A stretch of DNA of 64,000 nucleotides from Iphinoe sp. HA4291-MV1 (GTDB lineage Bacteria; Cyanobacteriota; Cyanobacteriia; Cyanobacteriales; Nostocaceae), in NCBI GenBank assembly GCA_019359415.1, contig JAHHHH010000012.1, positions 55,152 through 119,151 of the forward strand, written 5' to 3'. The notes beneath the pieces were generated by a model, which was given only the letters and a program-made list of their open reading frames with translations, ran no database searches and was not told where the DNA came from. Positions 32,319-40,983 of this stretch are shown here, piece after piece (positions within the stretch are counted from its first letter, which is position 1; each line of letters starts with the position of its first letter). Made by a program: the position numbers and the translations under genes.

Positions 32319-33527
32319 ATGTTGAAGGCAGTTAAGGTCAGAATTTATCCAACTAATGAGCAGCAAATCCATCTAGCACAGGCTTTTGGGTGTGTGCGCT
32401 GGGTGTGGAATCAGTCTTTACAAGTCATGTCATCGACTTACAAAGAGACGGGTAAAGGCGTGTCTGCCCTCAGCATGAAGAAGCAAATCCCGGTCTGGAA
32501 GGTTGAGCATGAATGGCTCAAAGAGTGCTATTCCCAATGCTTGCAGCAATCTGTACTGAATCTGTCTCAGGCGTTTATCAACTTCTTTGATGGTCGCGCT
32601 CAATATCCTACATTCAAAAATCGGCATGGTCGGCAGTCTATTCAATATCCTCAGAACGTCAAAATTCTGACTGATTCTGCAATCAAATTCCCTGGCAATC
32701 TGGGAACCGTGAAAGCAAAGATTCATCAGGATTGTGTTGGGAAACTGAAGACTGTAACCGTGTCGAGAATGCTTGATGGTCGCTACTATGCGTCGCTACT
32801 CATAGATGACGAGATTGATAAACCTGAATCTAGTGTTGAGGGTAAAGCTATTGGTGTTGATTTGGGATTGATTGACTTTGCTGTGACTTCTGATGGCTCC
32901 AAGTTCAATAACCCGAAGCATCTCAAAAAGCACTCTGGCAACCTGAAACGGAAGCAGCGTAAGCTATCCCGCAAAAAAAATAAGACTACAAACAAACGGC
33001 GCAAAGCGAAAATGGCACTCGCAAAAGTGCATAGCAAGATTTCACGAGTAAGAGTTGACTTCCTACACAAACTATCCCGCAAGATAGTGAACGAGAACCA
33101 AGTGATTGTGTTGGAAGATCTAGCAGTAAAAAACATGGTCAAAAATCACAACCTAGCCAAGTCAATCTCTGATGCAGGCTGGGGGATGTTTCAAACCATG
33201 CTGAAGTACAAGGCGGAGCAAGACGGTAAAATCTATCTCGAAATTGGACGATTTTTCCCGTCCTCGCATCTGTGTAATGTCACACTGCTACCAATCCCAA
33301 AAATGGATCTTTCAGTACGCGCTTTTCTCTGTCCTCACTGCCAGAAACCTCACGACAGAGACGTAAACGCGGCAATAAATATCAGAGATGAAGGCTTGCG
33401 GATATTGGCGTTGGGAACCAGCGCTACTGCCCTTGGAGGCAATGTAAGACCAAAACCGTTTGGGCGTAAGTCTACAACGGTCGAGGCTGTTGCTGATGAA
33501 TTGGGAAGCCAGCACCGTACCGCCTAA
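32319..33527 (+). CDS. tnpB: TnpB (IS200/IS605 OrfB) with damaged zinc ribbon
   Basis: TnpB is the RNA-guided nuclease encoded by IS200/IS605-type elements. The RuvC residues are present: Asp in AIGVDLGLIDFAV, Glu in VIVLEDLAVKNM and Asp in HDRDVNAAINI. The zinc ribbon should carry two CxxC pairs. The second (FLCPHCQKPH) is intact, but the first reads LCNVTLLPIPKM and has lost its second Cys. No TnpA transposase is adjacent. The 402-residue length and normal C-terminal tail (VRPKPFGRKST) suggest that the gene is otherwise whole. It may be inactive or destabilised. Confidence 0.85.
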   Translation: MLKAVKVRIYPTNEQQIHLAQAFGCVRWVWNQSLQVMSSTYKETGKGVSALSMKKQIPVWKVEHEWLKECYSQCLQQSVLNLSQAFINFFDGRAQYPTFKNRHGRQSIQYPQNVKILTDSAIKFPGNLGTVKAKIHQDCVGKLKTVTVSRMLDGRYYASLLIDDEIDKPESSVEGKAIGVDLGLIDFAVTSDGSKFNNPKHLKKHSGNLKRKQRKLSRKKNKTTNKRRKAKMALAKVHSKISRVRVDFLHKLSRKIVNENQVIVLEDLAVKNMVKNHNLAKSISDAGWGMFQTMLKYKAEQDGKIYLEIGRFFPSSHLCNVTLLPIPKMDLSVRAFLCPHCQKPHDRDVNAAINIRDEGLRILALGTSATALGGNVRPKPFGRKSTTVEAVADELGSQHRTA

Positions 33528-33705
33528 GCGGTCGGTGTCTGGTAGTTCACATTGTTCGGTGGCGATAAACTGTATGCGATCGCGCACAGCAATCACCCTC
33601 AAGCGATACTCCCAAAGGGAGCCGTCAAAGACGAACGCGCTCCTGGGGTTTGAGATTAAGCTACTCTATTAGTAGGAACAAATTTTACTACTAATTGATA
33701 GGAAT

Positions 33706-33930
33706 ATGAATGTCGAAAAACTATCCATTTCCTTGCCACCGTCTTTAGTTGAGTTTATCGAAAATTACAAACTGAATAAAGGATGTAAGTCTCGTTCTCA
33801 AGTGATTGAAGAAGCATTAGAATTGCTGCGAAACCGAGAACTAGAGGAAGCTTACCGACAAGCATCTGCTGAAGTTGACAGCGATTGGGATGTGACAGTA
33901 GCAGACGGTTTGACAGATGAAACGTGGTGA
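33706..33930 (+). CDS. Ribbon-helix-helix antitoxin
   Basis: The 74-residue protein has an N-terminal RHH domain (MNVEKLSISLPPSLVEFIE, then SRSQVIEEALELLRNREL) and an acidic C-terminal tail (EVDSDWDVTVADGLTDETW) that would bind the toxin. Its end overlaps the start of the MazF-like gene by 14 bases, the typical arrangement of an autoregulated toxin-antitoxin operon. The family is MazE/CopG-like. Confidence 0.85.
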   Translation: MNVEKLSISLPPSLVEFIENYKLNKGCKSRSQVIEEALELLRNRELEEAYRQASAEVDSDWDVTVADGLTDETW

Positions 33931-34255
33931 TATTTATTACGCAGACCTTAATCCTGCGGTGGGTTCAGAAATGGATAAACGCCGTCCAGTGCTAATAGTA
34001 AGTAATGATGCAAATAATCGTGCTGCTACCACGGTGACGATTTTACCAATCACTTCCAATGTTACCCGTGTTTATCCGTTTGAGGTTTTGCTCAATCCAG
34101 AGAATAGTAGTCTAACAAAACCTTCTAAAGTACAGGCACAGCAAGTGCGAACAATTTCCAAGCAGCGAATTATTGGCGAAGTAGTAGGTAGTTTAAATGA
34201 AGAGATGATGGTATTAATTGATAGTGCGTTGAAATTGCATTTGAGATTGGGTTGA
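33917..34255 (+). CDS. MazF/PemK-family endoribonuclease toxin
   Basis: The 112-residue protein begins MKRGDIYYADLNPAVGSEMD followed by KRRPVLIVSNDANN, the signature of MazF-type sequence-specific mRNA interferases. The conserved Arg in the RRPVLIVSND motif and the Thr/Ser in TILPITSNV are present. The C-terminal helix (EMMVLIDSALKLHLRLG) is typical. It forms a two-gene operon with the overlapping antitoxin. Confidence 0.9.
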   Translation: MKRGDIYYADLNPAVGSEMDKRRPVLIVSNDANNRAATTVTILPITSNVTRVYPFEVLLNPENSSLTKPSKVQAQQVRTISKQRIIGEVVGSLNEEMMVLIDSALKLHLRLG

Positions 34256-34421
34256 GTTTGAAGAATACACCAACTCAGAGTTAAGCGATCGCGTCCCTTG
34301 CGCGTGTCCGTTGGCGCAGGGCAATTCCCAATTTCCATTTGTATCAAAATTAAAGTGAAACAGTATTACGTCGAAATAGTAAAAACCTTCAAATGCTTAT
34401 AGTTCGGCTTGTGTTCATCCA

Positions 34422-34643
34422 CTACAACCTGTCTAATTTAAACTCACGAGCTATTAGGATAATGCCTGCGACAATGAGTAGCACTCCTATGGCGTGATGA
34501 AGAATTTCCGTGCTATTGTCACCAATCAGCTTTCTAAAGAACTTTCGACTAGCGTTATTCCAGTAAGCACTGGGCTTGTAGTAGGTCAATACAATGGTAA
34601 GGAATCCAGAAAAAATGCAAGCGGAACCACTGATGAGACGCAT
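34422..34643 (-). CDS. Small hypothetical membrane protein
   Basis: The 73 residues contain two predicted transmembrane helices, about 3-20 (LISGSACIFSGFLTIVLTYY) and 50-66 (AIGVLLIVAGIILIARE), joined by a basic loop. I do not recognise the family. The protein-like composition and two clean helices support a real gene. Neighbours give no clue. Confidence 0.5.
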   Translation of the reverse strand: MRLISGSACIFSGFLTIVLTYYKPSAYWNNASRKFFRKLIGDNSTEILHHAIGVLLIVAGIILIAREFKLDRL

Positions 34644-35027
34644 TTGAGAAATACCTAAATTCTGAAGAAAAGCACCGAGGCACTGGCAGGTATCAATTTA
34701 TGAAAACTGACCCACCCTGATGATAAAAAGGAGTGGAGAAGTTGATTGGGCACATCCGCCCATCCACAGCCCGATGAGAACAACAGCTGTTGATAGCTAG
34801 CGATGCTGGATTGCTTTGCGAGTCTTTGCTTGCATCAAGTGTTACTTAATTTCATAATTTTTTATTATTTGCAGAGTACAATGTCCTCATATTTGTTTCA
34901 TAGTTCTGGTTATACTTTTTTATATTTATTTAATATCTAAAGAACAGACGTCCCATCTGAAAACAGATAAGATTGGTGCCAAATCAGCATAAACTTTTTG
35001 GTGGTAAAGCTAACAAGAGAGGTTGCT
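34644..35027. other. Gap upstream of the sucrose-phosphatase gene
   Basis: A GC-rich segment (about 34740-34800) with the inverted pair GGGCACATCCGCCC / GCCCGATG and an AT-rich segment follow. Nothing specific is recognised. Confidence 0.3.
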
Positions 35028-35777
35028 GTGGCTAAATTCCTGTTCGTAACTGATTTAGACAATACCTTCGTAGGTAACGACAACGCACTCTTTGAACTGA
35101 GCGATCGCTTGCAGCAAACACGCCAAGAACACGGTACCAAGATTGTTTATGCGACAGGGCGATCGCCTATTCTTTACCAAAAACTCAAAGATGAGAAAAA
35201 TCTTTTAGAACCCGATGCCCTGATTCTAGCTGTGGGAACAGAAATTTATCTTGACGGTAGTGACGCTCCTGATTCAGAATGGTCAGGAAAACTTTCTTCT
35301 GGTTGGAACCGTGAGGTTGTGGTATCAACGACGACTCGTTTTCCTGAGTTAGTTCCGCAACCTGACTCAGAACAGCGTCCCTATAAGTCGAGTTTTTTCC
35401 TTCAAGAGGAGGCAGCAGCAAGGGTTTTACCACAACTGGAGTTAGAGTTGCAAGAATCTAGTTTAGATGTAAAGTTAATCTACAGTAGCGGTATAGACCT
35501 TGACATTATACCTCGTCGAAGCGATAAAGGACAGGCAGTACAGTTTCTCCGCCAAAAGTGGAAATTTGTAGCAGAGCAAACGGTTGTTTGTGGCGATTCT
35601 GGTAATGATATTGCTTTATTCGCTGTTGAGGCAGGAAGAGGAATTATTGTTGGCAATGCTCGTCCGGAGCTACTTCAATGGCATAATGAACATCCTGCTC
35701 GTTCCCGTTACCTGGCAACAAATTTTTGTGCTGGTGGAATACTGGAAGGTTTAAAACATTTTGGTTTCTTAAAATGA
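35028..35777 (+). CDS. Sucrose-6-phosphate phosphatase
   Basis: HAD-superfamily phosphatase of the SPP type, which hydrolyses sucrose-6-phosphate to sucrose. Motif I is [13 protein letters not shown] (nucleophile Asp plus acid Asp), motif II is YATGRSP, motif III includes the Lys of RRSDKGQAV and motif IV is [12 protein letters not shown] chose the GTG at 35028, with AGAGAGG five bases upstream, so the protein starts [13 protein letters not shown]; an upstream TTG would add ten residues. The 3' end overlaps ruvA as ATGA. The presence of susA in the same window fits sucrose turnover. A related glucosylglycerol- or mannosyl-phosphate phosphatase is a less likely reading. Confidence 0.85.
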   Translation: MAKFLFVTDLDNTFVGNDNALFELSDRLQQTRQEHGTKIVYATGRSPILYQKLKDEKNLLEPDALILAVGTEIYLDGSDAPDSEWSGKLSSGWNREVVVSTTTRFPELVPQPDSEQRPYKSSFFLQEEAAARVLPQLELELQESSLDVKLIYSSGIDLDIIPRRSDKGQAVQFLRQKWKFVAEQTVVCGDSGNDIALFAVEAGRGIIVGNARPELLQWHNEHPARSRYLATNFCAGGILEGLKHFGFLK

Positions 35778-36409
35778 TTAGCTATCTTAAAGGAATCGTT
35801 GCTGGTATTCAAAACAATAGTGGTCATCGCTATACTCTGACTTTGGAGGTGAATAGTATAGGGTATGATTTGCAAATCCCTGCACGACTGGCACAGCAGT
35901 TGCCAGACTCTGGAAACGAAGTGCAAATTTTTACCCATTACCAAGTTCGAGAAGAAGTGCCATTGCTTTATGGCTTTGGTTCACCAGGGGAACGAGACGT
36001 GTTTCGCCTTTTGTTAGGTGTCAGTGGTGTTGGCGCAGCTTTAGCGATCGCGCTATTGGACACTTTGGAACTACCAGAATTAGTGCAGACGATTATCACA
36101 GGCAACATTCAATTACTCATTCAAGCTCCTGGTGTTGGTAAAAAAATCGCAGAACGCCTCTGTTTGGAATTGAAGAGCAAGTTAGTAGAATGGCGTAAGA
36201 CAGCAGGCTTCTTCGTCGCTACAGGCGGTCCAGCACCAGGTATTCTTGAAGAAGTCCAAATGACCCTCCTGGCATTGGGTTACACTGCTAATGAGGTGAG
36301 TCATGCGTTGCATGTGGTGAGTGAAGATATTGGACTTCCTAAAGATGCTTATGTGGAGGAGTGGATAAAACAGGCGATCGCTCATCTCAGCACTGAATAT
36401 AGTCATTGA
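35774..36409 (+). CDS. ruvA: Holliday junction branch migration protein RuvA
   Basis: RuvA binds four-way DNA junctions and recruits RuvB. The protein begins [13 protein letters not shown]; the OB-fold is residues 1-65. Two HhH motifs follow ([19 protein letters not shown] and [19 protein letters not shown]), and the C-terminal domain III ([19 protein letters not shown]) contacts RuvB. The length of 211 is normal. The ATG overlaps the stop of the phosphatase gene (ATGA), so translation is coupled. The gene ends 12 bases before a convergent tnpB. Confidence 0.95.
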   Translation: MISYLKGIVAGIQNNSGHRYTLTLEVNSIGYDLQIPARLAQQLPDSGNEVQIFTHYQVREEVPLLYGFGSPGERDVFRLLLGVSGVGAALAIALLDTLELPELVQTIITGNIQLLIQAPGVGKKIAERLCLELKSKLVEWRKTAGFFVATGGPAPGILEEVQMTLLALGYTANEVSHALHVVSEDIGLPKDAYVEEWIKQAIAHLSTEYSH

Positions 36410-37740
36410 CACTCCTCGACCTAAAGGTACGAGGATTCTTGCTTCAAAGGGATTCCAATGAATTTACCCTCGGCAAGCATCTTGACCGTATGCCCTACGG
36501 CTGCAAGTCCGCGTATTGCGACTACCTGAGCGGCTGCAATATCTCTATCAGTCGTGTAACCGCAATTTGAACAAATATGAGTACGTTCTGAAAGTTCTTT
36601 CTTTCCTGTCTGGGTCCCACAGTTGGGGCAAATCTGACTTGTCTTGCGACTATCTACCTTTTGGAAATAGACATCACGTTTAAAACAAGTTTGCTCAAGA
36701 ATGTTAAAAAACTGTCCAAAGCCCGCGTCTAAACAATGCTTGCCTAGCATTCCACGAGATAACCCAACAAGGTTCAAATCTTCGACAAACACCATTCCAG
36801 CATTGTTGCAAACTTGATGAGACAGTTTCCTGTGAAAATCTTTACGACTCAGGGCAACGTACTCATGTAGCTTTGCAACTTTTTTCTGTGCCTTGTGCCA
36901 ATTGTTCGAGCCAATACGTTTTCTAGAAACACGCTGTTGCAGCAATTTAAGCTTGCGTTCGGCATCTACAAAAAACCTCGGACGTTTGACCAAAAGACCA
37001 TTAGAAGTTGCGATAAAACTTGTTAATCCTACGTCTATTCCTATTGCTTCACCACGTGGCGCTGGTTGTTTTACGGACACATTCCATTGAACGGTTAGCA
37101 TCACGTACCATCCAGAAACGCGCTTGACCACACGCGCTTGCTTAATTGTTCCACCATCAGGGATATCCCGCGATTGCCGCAACTTAACTGCACCAATAAC
37201 AGGCAATTTGATAAACCCATTACTTAATGGGTTTTGTCCTAACTGGGAAAAAGAGAAAGACCGCATTCGTCCCGCTTTTTTAAAGCGTGGAAACCCATGA
37301 TTTTGCTCCCACATATTTACAAAAGCTTTCTCAAGTCGTCTTAACGTTTGCTGCAAAGATTGAGCGTTGACACGTTTTAAATACTCGTTCTCTTTGCGTG
37401 CAACAGTAAGAGATTTACACTGACTTGCAAAAGTTGGGCGTGGTGCATCAGCAGGAATAATATAGCAACTATGGAGGCTACAAGCGTTAACCTGACAGCT
37501 ACGAGATTTGTACCAATCTTTGCGTTCAACTAAAGCATGGTTGTAAACCCGTCTATGAGTTTCTAACCATTCTTCAAACGTTGCTATTTGGTTTTGAGTT
37601 GGTTTTAACTTAAATTCGTAAGTTAGATTAAACACTTGCATCACCTCCTGATTACATTATACATAGATTCTAATAATCGCCAGGAGACTTTTTAGAATAA
37701 AGTCGCCCTTTTAGGGCGAGGCTCTAACCCCAAAATTTCT
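36407..37740 (-). mobile_element. IS200/IS605-type element with tnpB only
   Basis: The tnpB gene is framed by a hairpin at its 3' side (CCTCGTACC / GGTCGAGG, about 36415-36435 in plus coordinates). On its 5' side another hairpin precedes a conserved GGGCGAGGCTCTAACCCC (about 37705-37733). Both flanks recur elsewhere in the window without a gene (49.9 kb and 63.8 kb). No tnpA is present. The 3' hairpin overlaps the last codons and would be part of the guide (omega) RNA scaffold. Exact ends are uncertain. Confidence 0.65.
36421..37644 (-). CDS. tnpB: TnpB (IS200/IS605 OrfB), apparently intact
   Basis: The 407-residue protein has all catalytic and structural signatures: Asp in AIGIDVGLTSFIAT, Glu in MVFVEDLNLVGL and Asp in TTDRDIAAAQVV for RuvC. 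A complete zinc ribbon has CPNCGTQTGKK and HICSNCGYT. The N-terminal REC/WED part starts MMQVFNLTYEFKLKPTQNQI. It differs clearly from the other tnpB at 32.3 kb and belongs to a different subgroup. It lies convergent to ruvA with 11 bases between stops. Expected function is RNA-guided DNA cleavage at the element's target site. Confidence 0.92.
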   Translation of the reverse strand: MMQVFNLTYEFKLKPTQNQIATFEEWLETHRRVYNHALVERKDWYKSRSCQVNACSLHSCYIIPADAPRPTFASQCKSLTVARKENEYLKRVNAQSLQQTLRRLEKAFVNMWEQNHGFPRFKKAGRMRSFSFSQLGQNPLSNGFIKLPVIGAVKLRQSRDIPDGGTIKQARVVKRVSGWYVMLTVQWNVSVKQPAPRGEAIGIDVGLTSFIATSNGLLVKRPRFFVDAERKLKLLQQRVSRKRIGSNNWHKAQKKVAKLHEYVALSRKDFHRKLSHQVCNNAGMVFVEDLNLVGLSRGMLGKHCLDAGFGQFFNILEQTCFKRDVYFQKVDSRKTSQICPNCGTQTGKKELSERTHICSNCGYTTDRDIAAAQVVAIRGLAAVGHTVKMLAEGKFIGIPLKQESSYL

Positions 37741-38174
37741 GGTAGCCATAGATAGGGCACGCTCAGTAACAAAGACGTTTAAACTGAGCGATTCGCCTCA
37801 CCACTTCTGCCAATTCCGGGCATTCGGATAGCTGGCACTGCTCCCAAAGTGTCAATTGACCAGGTGAGCATTTGTGCTTAACCTTATTCCGGTTTGAAGA
37901 TTTCTTTTTTGGCGAGTCATTTTATAGCAGTTATGAATTGGGTACTTAGCGTTTAAGCTTTGATTTCACGTTGGTTTGACCTCACCCCTCAGTCTCCTCT
38001 CCTTGCTTTAGCACGTTTCAAGTGTCATCTCCCGGTTCGCCCATTTTTTTGCTTGAATGGATGCTTGGGTATGTTTGCATCGCTAAAAAATAATAGAGTT
38101 ATAATCAGGCGATATTCTGTAGGAGTGTCTGTCGCCATTGCATAGCGTGACAAAAGAAACTCGCACATATAACC
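37741..38174. other. Gap after the IS605 element with a possible coding relic
   Basis: On the minus strand, a frame ending at 37763 reads SPGQLTLWEQCQLSECPELA and then EVVRRIAQFKRLCY. This is protein-like, but a stop lies just upstream (near 37922) and no start codon is available. It could be the 3' end of a broken gene. The rest has no features that I recognise. Confidence 0.3.
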
Positions 38175-38435
38175 ATGAATGTACAACTTGTTAACTCCCT
38201 CGTGGAAGTGGTACTAAACCTCTCCCCCGAAGAGCAAAAACTCTTTCAAGAAAAGCTTAGTAACAAGCATTTAACGTTACGAACCAGTAAACCTCAAACA
38301 CCAGAAGAGAGATTATTACTTTGGCACGAATGGATAGATACAGCTCCAAAAAGCTATGCTAACCTCTCTGATGAAGCTCTGCGGCGAGAAAATATCTACA
38401 ATGATGAGGTTTTTGCCCAAGGTGTCAATCCTTAA
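38175..38435 (+). CDS. Probable antitoxin-like protein without an intact toxin
   Basis: The 86-residue protein starts MNVQLVNSLVEVVLNLSPEE and has an acidic C-terminal half (LSDEALRRENIYNDEVFAQ). This resembles cyanobacterial small proteins that precede PIN-domain toxins. Directly behind it, an ATG (38434) begins a frame that ends after 20 codons, where the convergent VapC gene lies. This suggests that its own partner was lost. Function is inferred. Confidence 0.55.
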   Translation: MNVQLVNSLVEVVLNLSPEEQKLFQEKLSNKHLTLRTSKPQTPEERLLLWHEWIDTAPKSYANLSDEALRRENIYNDEVFAQGVNP

Positions 38436-38457
38436 TGCAACCTGTGGTAACCGCGTT

Positions 38458-38883
38458 TCAGGTCCAATCCTCCAGCACAAAATTGGGAATTTGAGAAAAA
38501 TCCTTTTGGTTACGAGTAACCATCACCGCATTTGTTGAAAGAGCGATTGCAGCTATTCGCAAATCTTTCTGTAGTCTTTTTTTATTTAATTGCTGGTTTT
38601 CTTTAAGTAAACCCTCGTAGCAAGTGTAGGCAGCAATATCAAAGTTAAGTATTTTCACTCCTTTAAAATATTCTTGAGTCGTCCACAGTTTAGTATAAAG
38701 GTTTACTAAGTTCGCAGATTCAGCCCGGTCATTAATTTTGACTACCCACCCGTTAAAAACTTCTTGAACTGTGATAATGGTGATAGCCAGATTGGGATAA
38801 ACTTGAGCAACTTTAGATATAACAGCTTGCTTCCCTTGAAGTAAAAGCGAAACATGGTCTGTGTCGAGTATATAAAGACTCAT
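38458..38883 (-). CDS. VapC-like PIN-domain ribonuclease toxin
   Basis: The 141-residue PIN protein has the N-terminal acidic residue in YILDTDHVSLLLQG and the second in TVQEVFNGWV. The C-terminal acidic cluster is LQKDLRIAAIALSTNAVMVTRN, followed by QKDFSQIPNFVLEDW. These are the four Mg2+-binding acidic positions of PIN nucleases. The gene lies 36 bases downstream of a small gene that would be its antitoxin. It is a standard tRNA/mRNA-cleaving toxin candidate. Confidence 0.88.
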   Translation of the reverse strand: MSLYILDTDHVSLLLQGKQAVISKVAQVYPNLAITIITVQEVFNGWVVKINDRAESANLVNLYTKLWTTQEYFKGVKILNFDIAAYTCYEGLLKENQQLNKKRLQKDLRIAAIALSTNAVMVTRNQKDFSQIPNFVLEDWT

Positions 38884-38919
38884 CTTGCATTTCTCAATCT
38901 GGATCGAACCCTTAGCCTT

Positions 38920-39261
38920 TTAATCTTCATCTATTGCGTTACGTTCTGCTCTTAGATTATCAGCAATTTCAGCAAAATCTGCATCGTCTTGAAACACACC
39001 CGCAAATTTCATCCAAGGATTTTCTGCTTCGCTTTTGGCAAATTGAATTTCTACTGGAATAATTTCTATCTTCTCAAGACGAGTTGACAAAAGTTTTTTC
39101 AATTCTTGTACAGCTTGTTCTTGAGTAAGTGCTTCAACCTGAGTGTTGGGAAATTCCAGGACAGAAGCTATTACATTTCCTTCATTATTACGTTCCAGTA
39201 GGATATGTAACTTCAAGTATTCAGACTGAGGTTGCGTTACGGAGGAGAAATTGATAACCAT
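38920..39261 (-). CDS. Putative antitoxin of the VapC gene
   Basis: The 113-residue protein starts MVINFSSVTQPQSEYLKLHI. It has a HicB-like beta core (GNVIASVLEFPNTQVEALTQ, then AVQELKKLLSTRLEKIEII) and an acidic tail (WMKFAGVFQDDADFAEIADN). It precedes the PIN toxin on the same strand with a short spacer, the normal antitoxin-first order. No DNA-binding motif is clear. Confidence 0.7.
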   Translation of the reverse strand: MVINFSSVTQPQSEYLKLHILLERNNEGNVIASVLEFPNTQVEALTQEQAVQELKKLLSTRLEKIEIIPVEIQFAKSEAENPWMKFAGVFQDDADFAEIADNLRAERNAIDED

Positions 39262-39306
39262 ATTTTTATTATTACCAAGCCTTTTCCCATAATGTATTCT
39301 TCTGCA

Positions 39307-39510
39307 TCTAGCCCAGACGATTTACAATTGTCTGGTACAAAATATATTCTATGACACCTATATAGAAGAATTGAAAAAAGAGGGCTTGTTATGACAGGGC
39401 ATAAACCATTTTCAGGACTTACCAAAGATTTTTCGTCGGAACGAAAAGCAAGAATGACCTCCTTAACCAATCAGCTACGTGAAGAAATGACCCTTCCAGA
39501 ACTGCGTTAA
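39307..39510 (+). pseudogene. Remnant of a HigB-HigA type toxin-antitoxin pair
   Basis: A frame without a start reads NIFYDTYIEELKKEGLL and stops in TGA, overlapping an ATG (39391). This fits the C-terminus of a RelE/HigB-type toxin followed by its antitoxin. The antitoxin frame then reads MTGHKPFSGLTKDFSSERKA and ends after 39 codons (…EEMTLPELR), before the expected XRE helix-turn-helix. Both genes are therefore fragments. Confidence 0.55.
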
Positions 39511-39565
39511 GTCCTGAACTCTTAAGATGCACATTTTTAAATCCTTATGCAACAAGACTTTCAGT

Positions 39566-39862
39566 ATGCGCACAGATCCCTACGCTTGGATAGAAGAATC
39601 TCTAGCGACGATTCACCGTGCTGACTGGTATCGCTCAGTACAAACAATCCACGGTCTTCCAGGAGCAACGGTCTTTTTGGAAGGACGAGAGGTTATCAAT
39701 TTTGCCAGTAATGACTATCTGGGATTAGCTGGGGATCAGCGGCTGATTGCAGCAGCAACGATCGCTATCCAAGAATTGGGTACGGGTAGCACTGGTTCAA
39801 GATTGCTTAGTGGACATAGAGAAATACACAGAGATTTGGAAAGAGCGATTGAGCTTTTTTGA
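39566..39862 (+). pseudogene. Truncated bioF copy (5' part)
   Basis: The frame encodes about 98 residues nearly identical to the N-terminus of the intact bioF 1.4 kb downstream: [53 protein letters not shown]. It breaks off after RDLERAIE and stops at once. It lacks the PLP-binding lysine and all of the C-terminal domain. It arose by partial duplication. Confidence 0.85.
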
Positions 39863-40444
39863 TTAAGCTAAGTTTGTTGGGAATAAAACGACATCTTCGT
39901 AAAGCTCCGCGATCATTCCTTCAAAGCGAATACTATGTAATCGAAATGATTTATCTTCTGCTGTGTAAGATTGTAAAACCCACAACCCTTCATCATTACG
40001 ACGGAAACACTCGACTCGCTGACGTTTGGTGTTAATTAAAACATACTCTTTGAGAGTTTCTAAAGTTTGGTAATCGGCGAATTTGTCTCCCCGATCAAAG
40101 GCTTCAGTAGAGTTAGATAAAACCTCTACAACTAAACAGGGGAATCTCTTATACGCAGGAGTTTCCTGATCTCGTTCGTCGCAAGTCACCATCACATCGG
40201 GATAGTAATATCGATTTAAAGATTCGATACGTGCTTTCATGTCGGCGATATAAACACGACAACCTGAACCGCGTACATGATTACGGAGAAGTACAGCAAG
40301 GTTGAGAGCAATGGTAACATGAGGGTCAAGCGCTCCAGCCATTGCGTAGATGTAGCCATCAATATATTCATGTTTGATGTCGCTGTGTTCCTCCATTTCG
40401 AGGTATTCGTCAGAGGTGAGGTAGATTTCAGGTGAAGTAACCAT
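39863..40444 (-). CDS. Uma2-family (DUF820) putative endonuclease
   Basis: The 193-residue protein has the Uma2/PD-(D/E)xK-like core: YLEMEEHSDIKHEYIDGYIY, MKARIESLNRYYYPDVMVTC, and the Glu-x-Leu motif CLVVEVLSNSTEAFDRGDKF. The Asp of YYPDVM and the Glu of VVEVLS are the predicted metal ligands. It is abundant in cyanobacterial genomes; the function is unproven. Its stop abuts the broken bioF end, so its arrival may have split the duplication. Confidence 0.88.
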   Translation of the reverse strand: MVTSPEIYLTSDEYLEMEEHSDIKHEYIDGYIYAMAGALDPHVTIALNLAVLLRNHVRGSGCRVYIADMKARIESLNRYYYPDVMVTCDERDQETPAYKRFPCLVVEVLSNSTEAFDRGDKFADYQTLETLKEYVLINTKRQRVECFRRNDEGLWVLQSYTAEDKSFRLHSIRFEGMIAELYEDVVLFPTNLA

Positions 40445-40465
40445 ATTTAAGACTTTAAGGGTGAA

Positions 40466-40873
40466 CTACCCAACCTTAGCTTCGCTTGTTCGGCTTTGCC
40501 GTTCCCGAAGGGTAGGTTGGGCTTCTGTACTCAAAGGCGAGTGCCTCAAACGAGACTTTCGCCCCATTTTTGGTCTTACCTCCCCTCCTACAGCAGAGAC
40601 GGCTGAACCTTCCGCCCTTACGGGTGTCTCCTCCGGAGAGGCTGCGCCAACGCCAGTTGCTCTACTTGGGGAGACCCCGGCAACGCACTGGCTCTTAGGC
40701 AGTAGTGCATTGAGTGCTACTTGCGCAAGTCCTTTACCTGTTTGCTTGTAAACTTCAATACTCTTGTTTAGCGCATAGTTCCACCACCAACGGGCAGAAC
40801 CAAATGTCTGAGCTAATTGTGTTTGCTGTTGTTTGGATGGGTATAAACGAACCTGTAAGGTTTTGTGTAGCAC
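40466..40873 (-). pseudogene. Collapsed tnpB: N-terminus joined to C-terminus
   Basis: The first 55 residues (LQVRLYPSKQQQTQLAQTFG, then WWWNYALNKSIEVYKQTGKG) are a TnpB N-terminus. The last 40 (GGEVRPKMGRKSRLRHSPLS, then TEAQPTLRERQSR) match a TnpB C-terminal tail. All catalytic motifs in between are missing and are replaced by repeat-like sequence (about 40560-40690). This is an internally deleted, non-autonomous element. The remaining open frame is probably fortuitous. Confidence 0.7.
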
Positions 40874-40983
40874 TCAAATCACCTCCTTGATTTCTCTATC
40901 TTACTAGGGTGGAGATGGACAGTGGACAACAAGGAAAAAACTAATATAAAGAGTAGAAATTTAACTTTCTCCATTTCTCCAAC

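Noticed and set aside
31429-32320. Several overlapping open frames of 60-120 codons
   Set aside because: They translate dispersed repeats in all frames and have no protein family.
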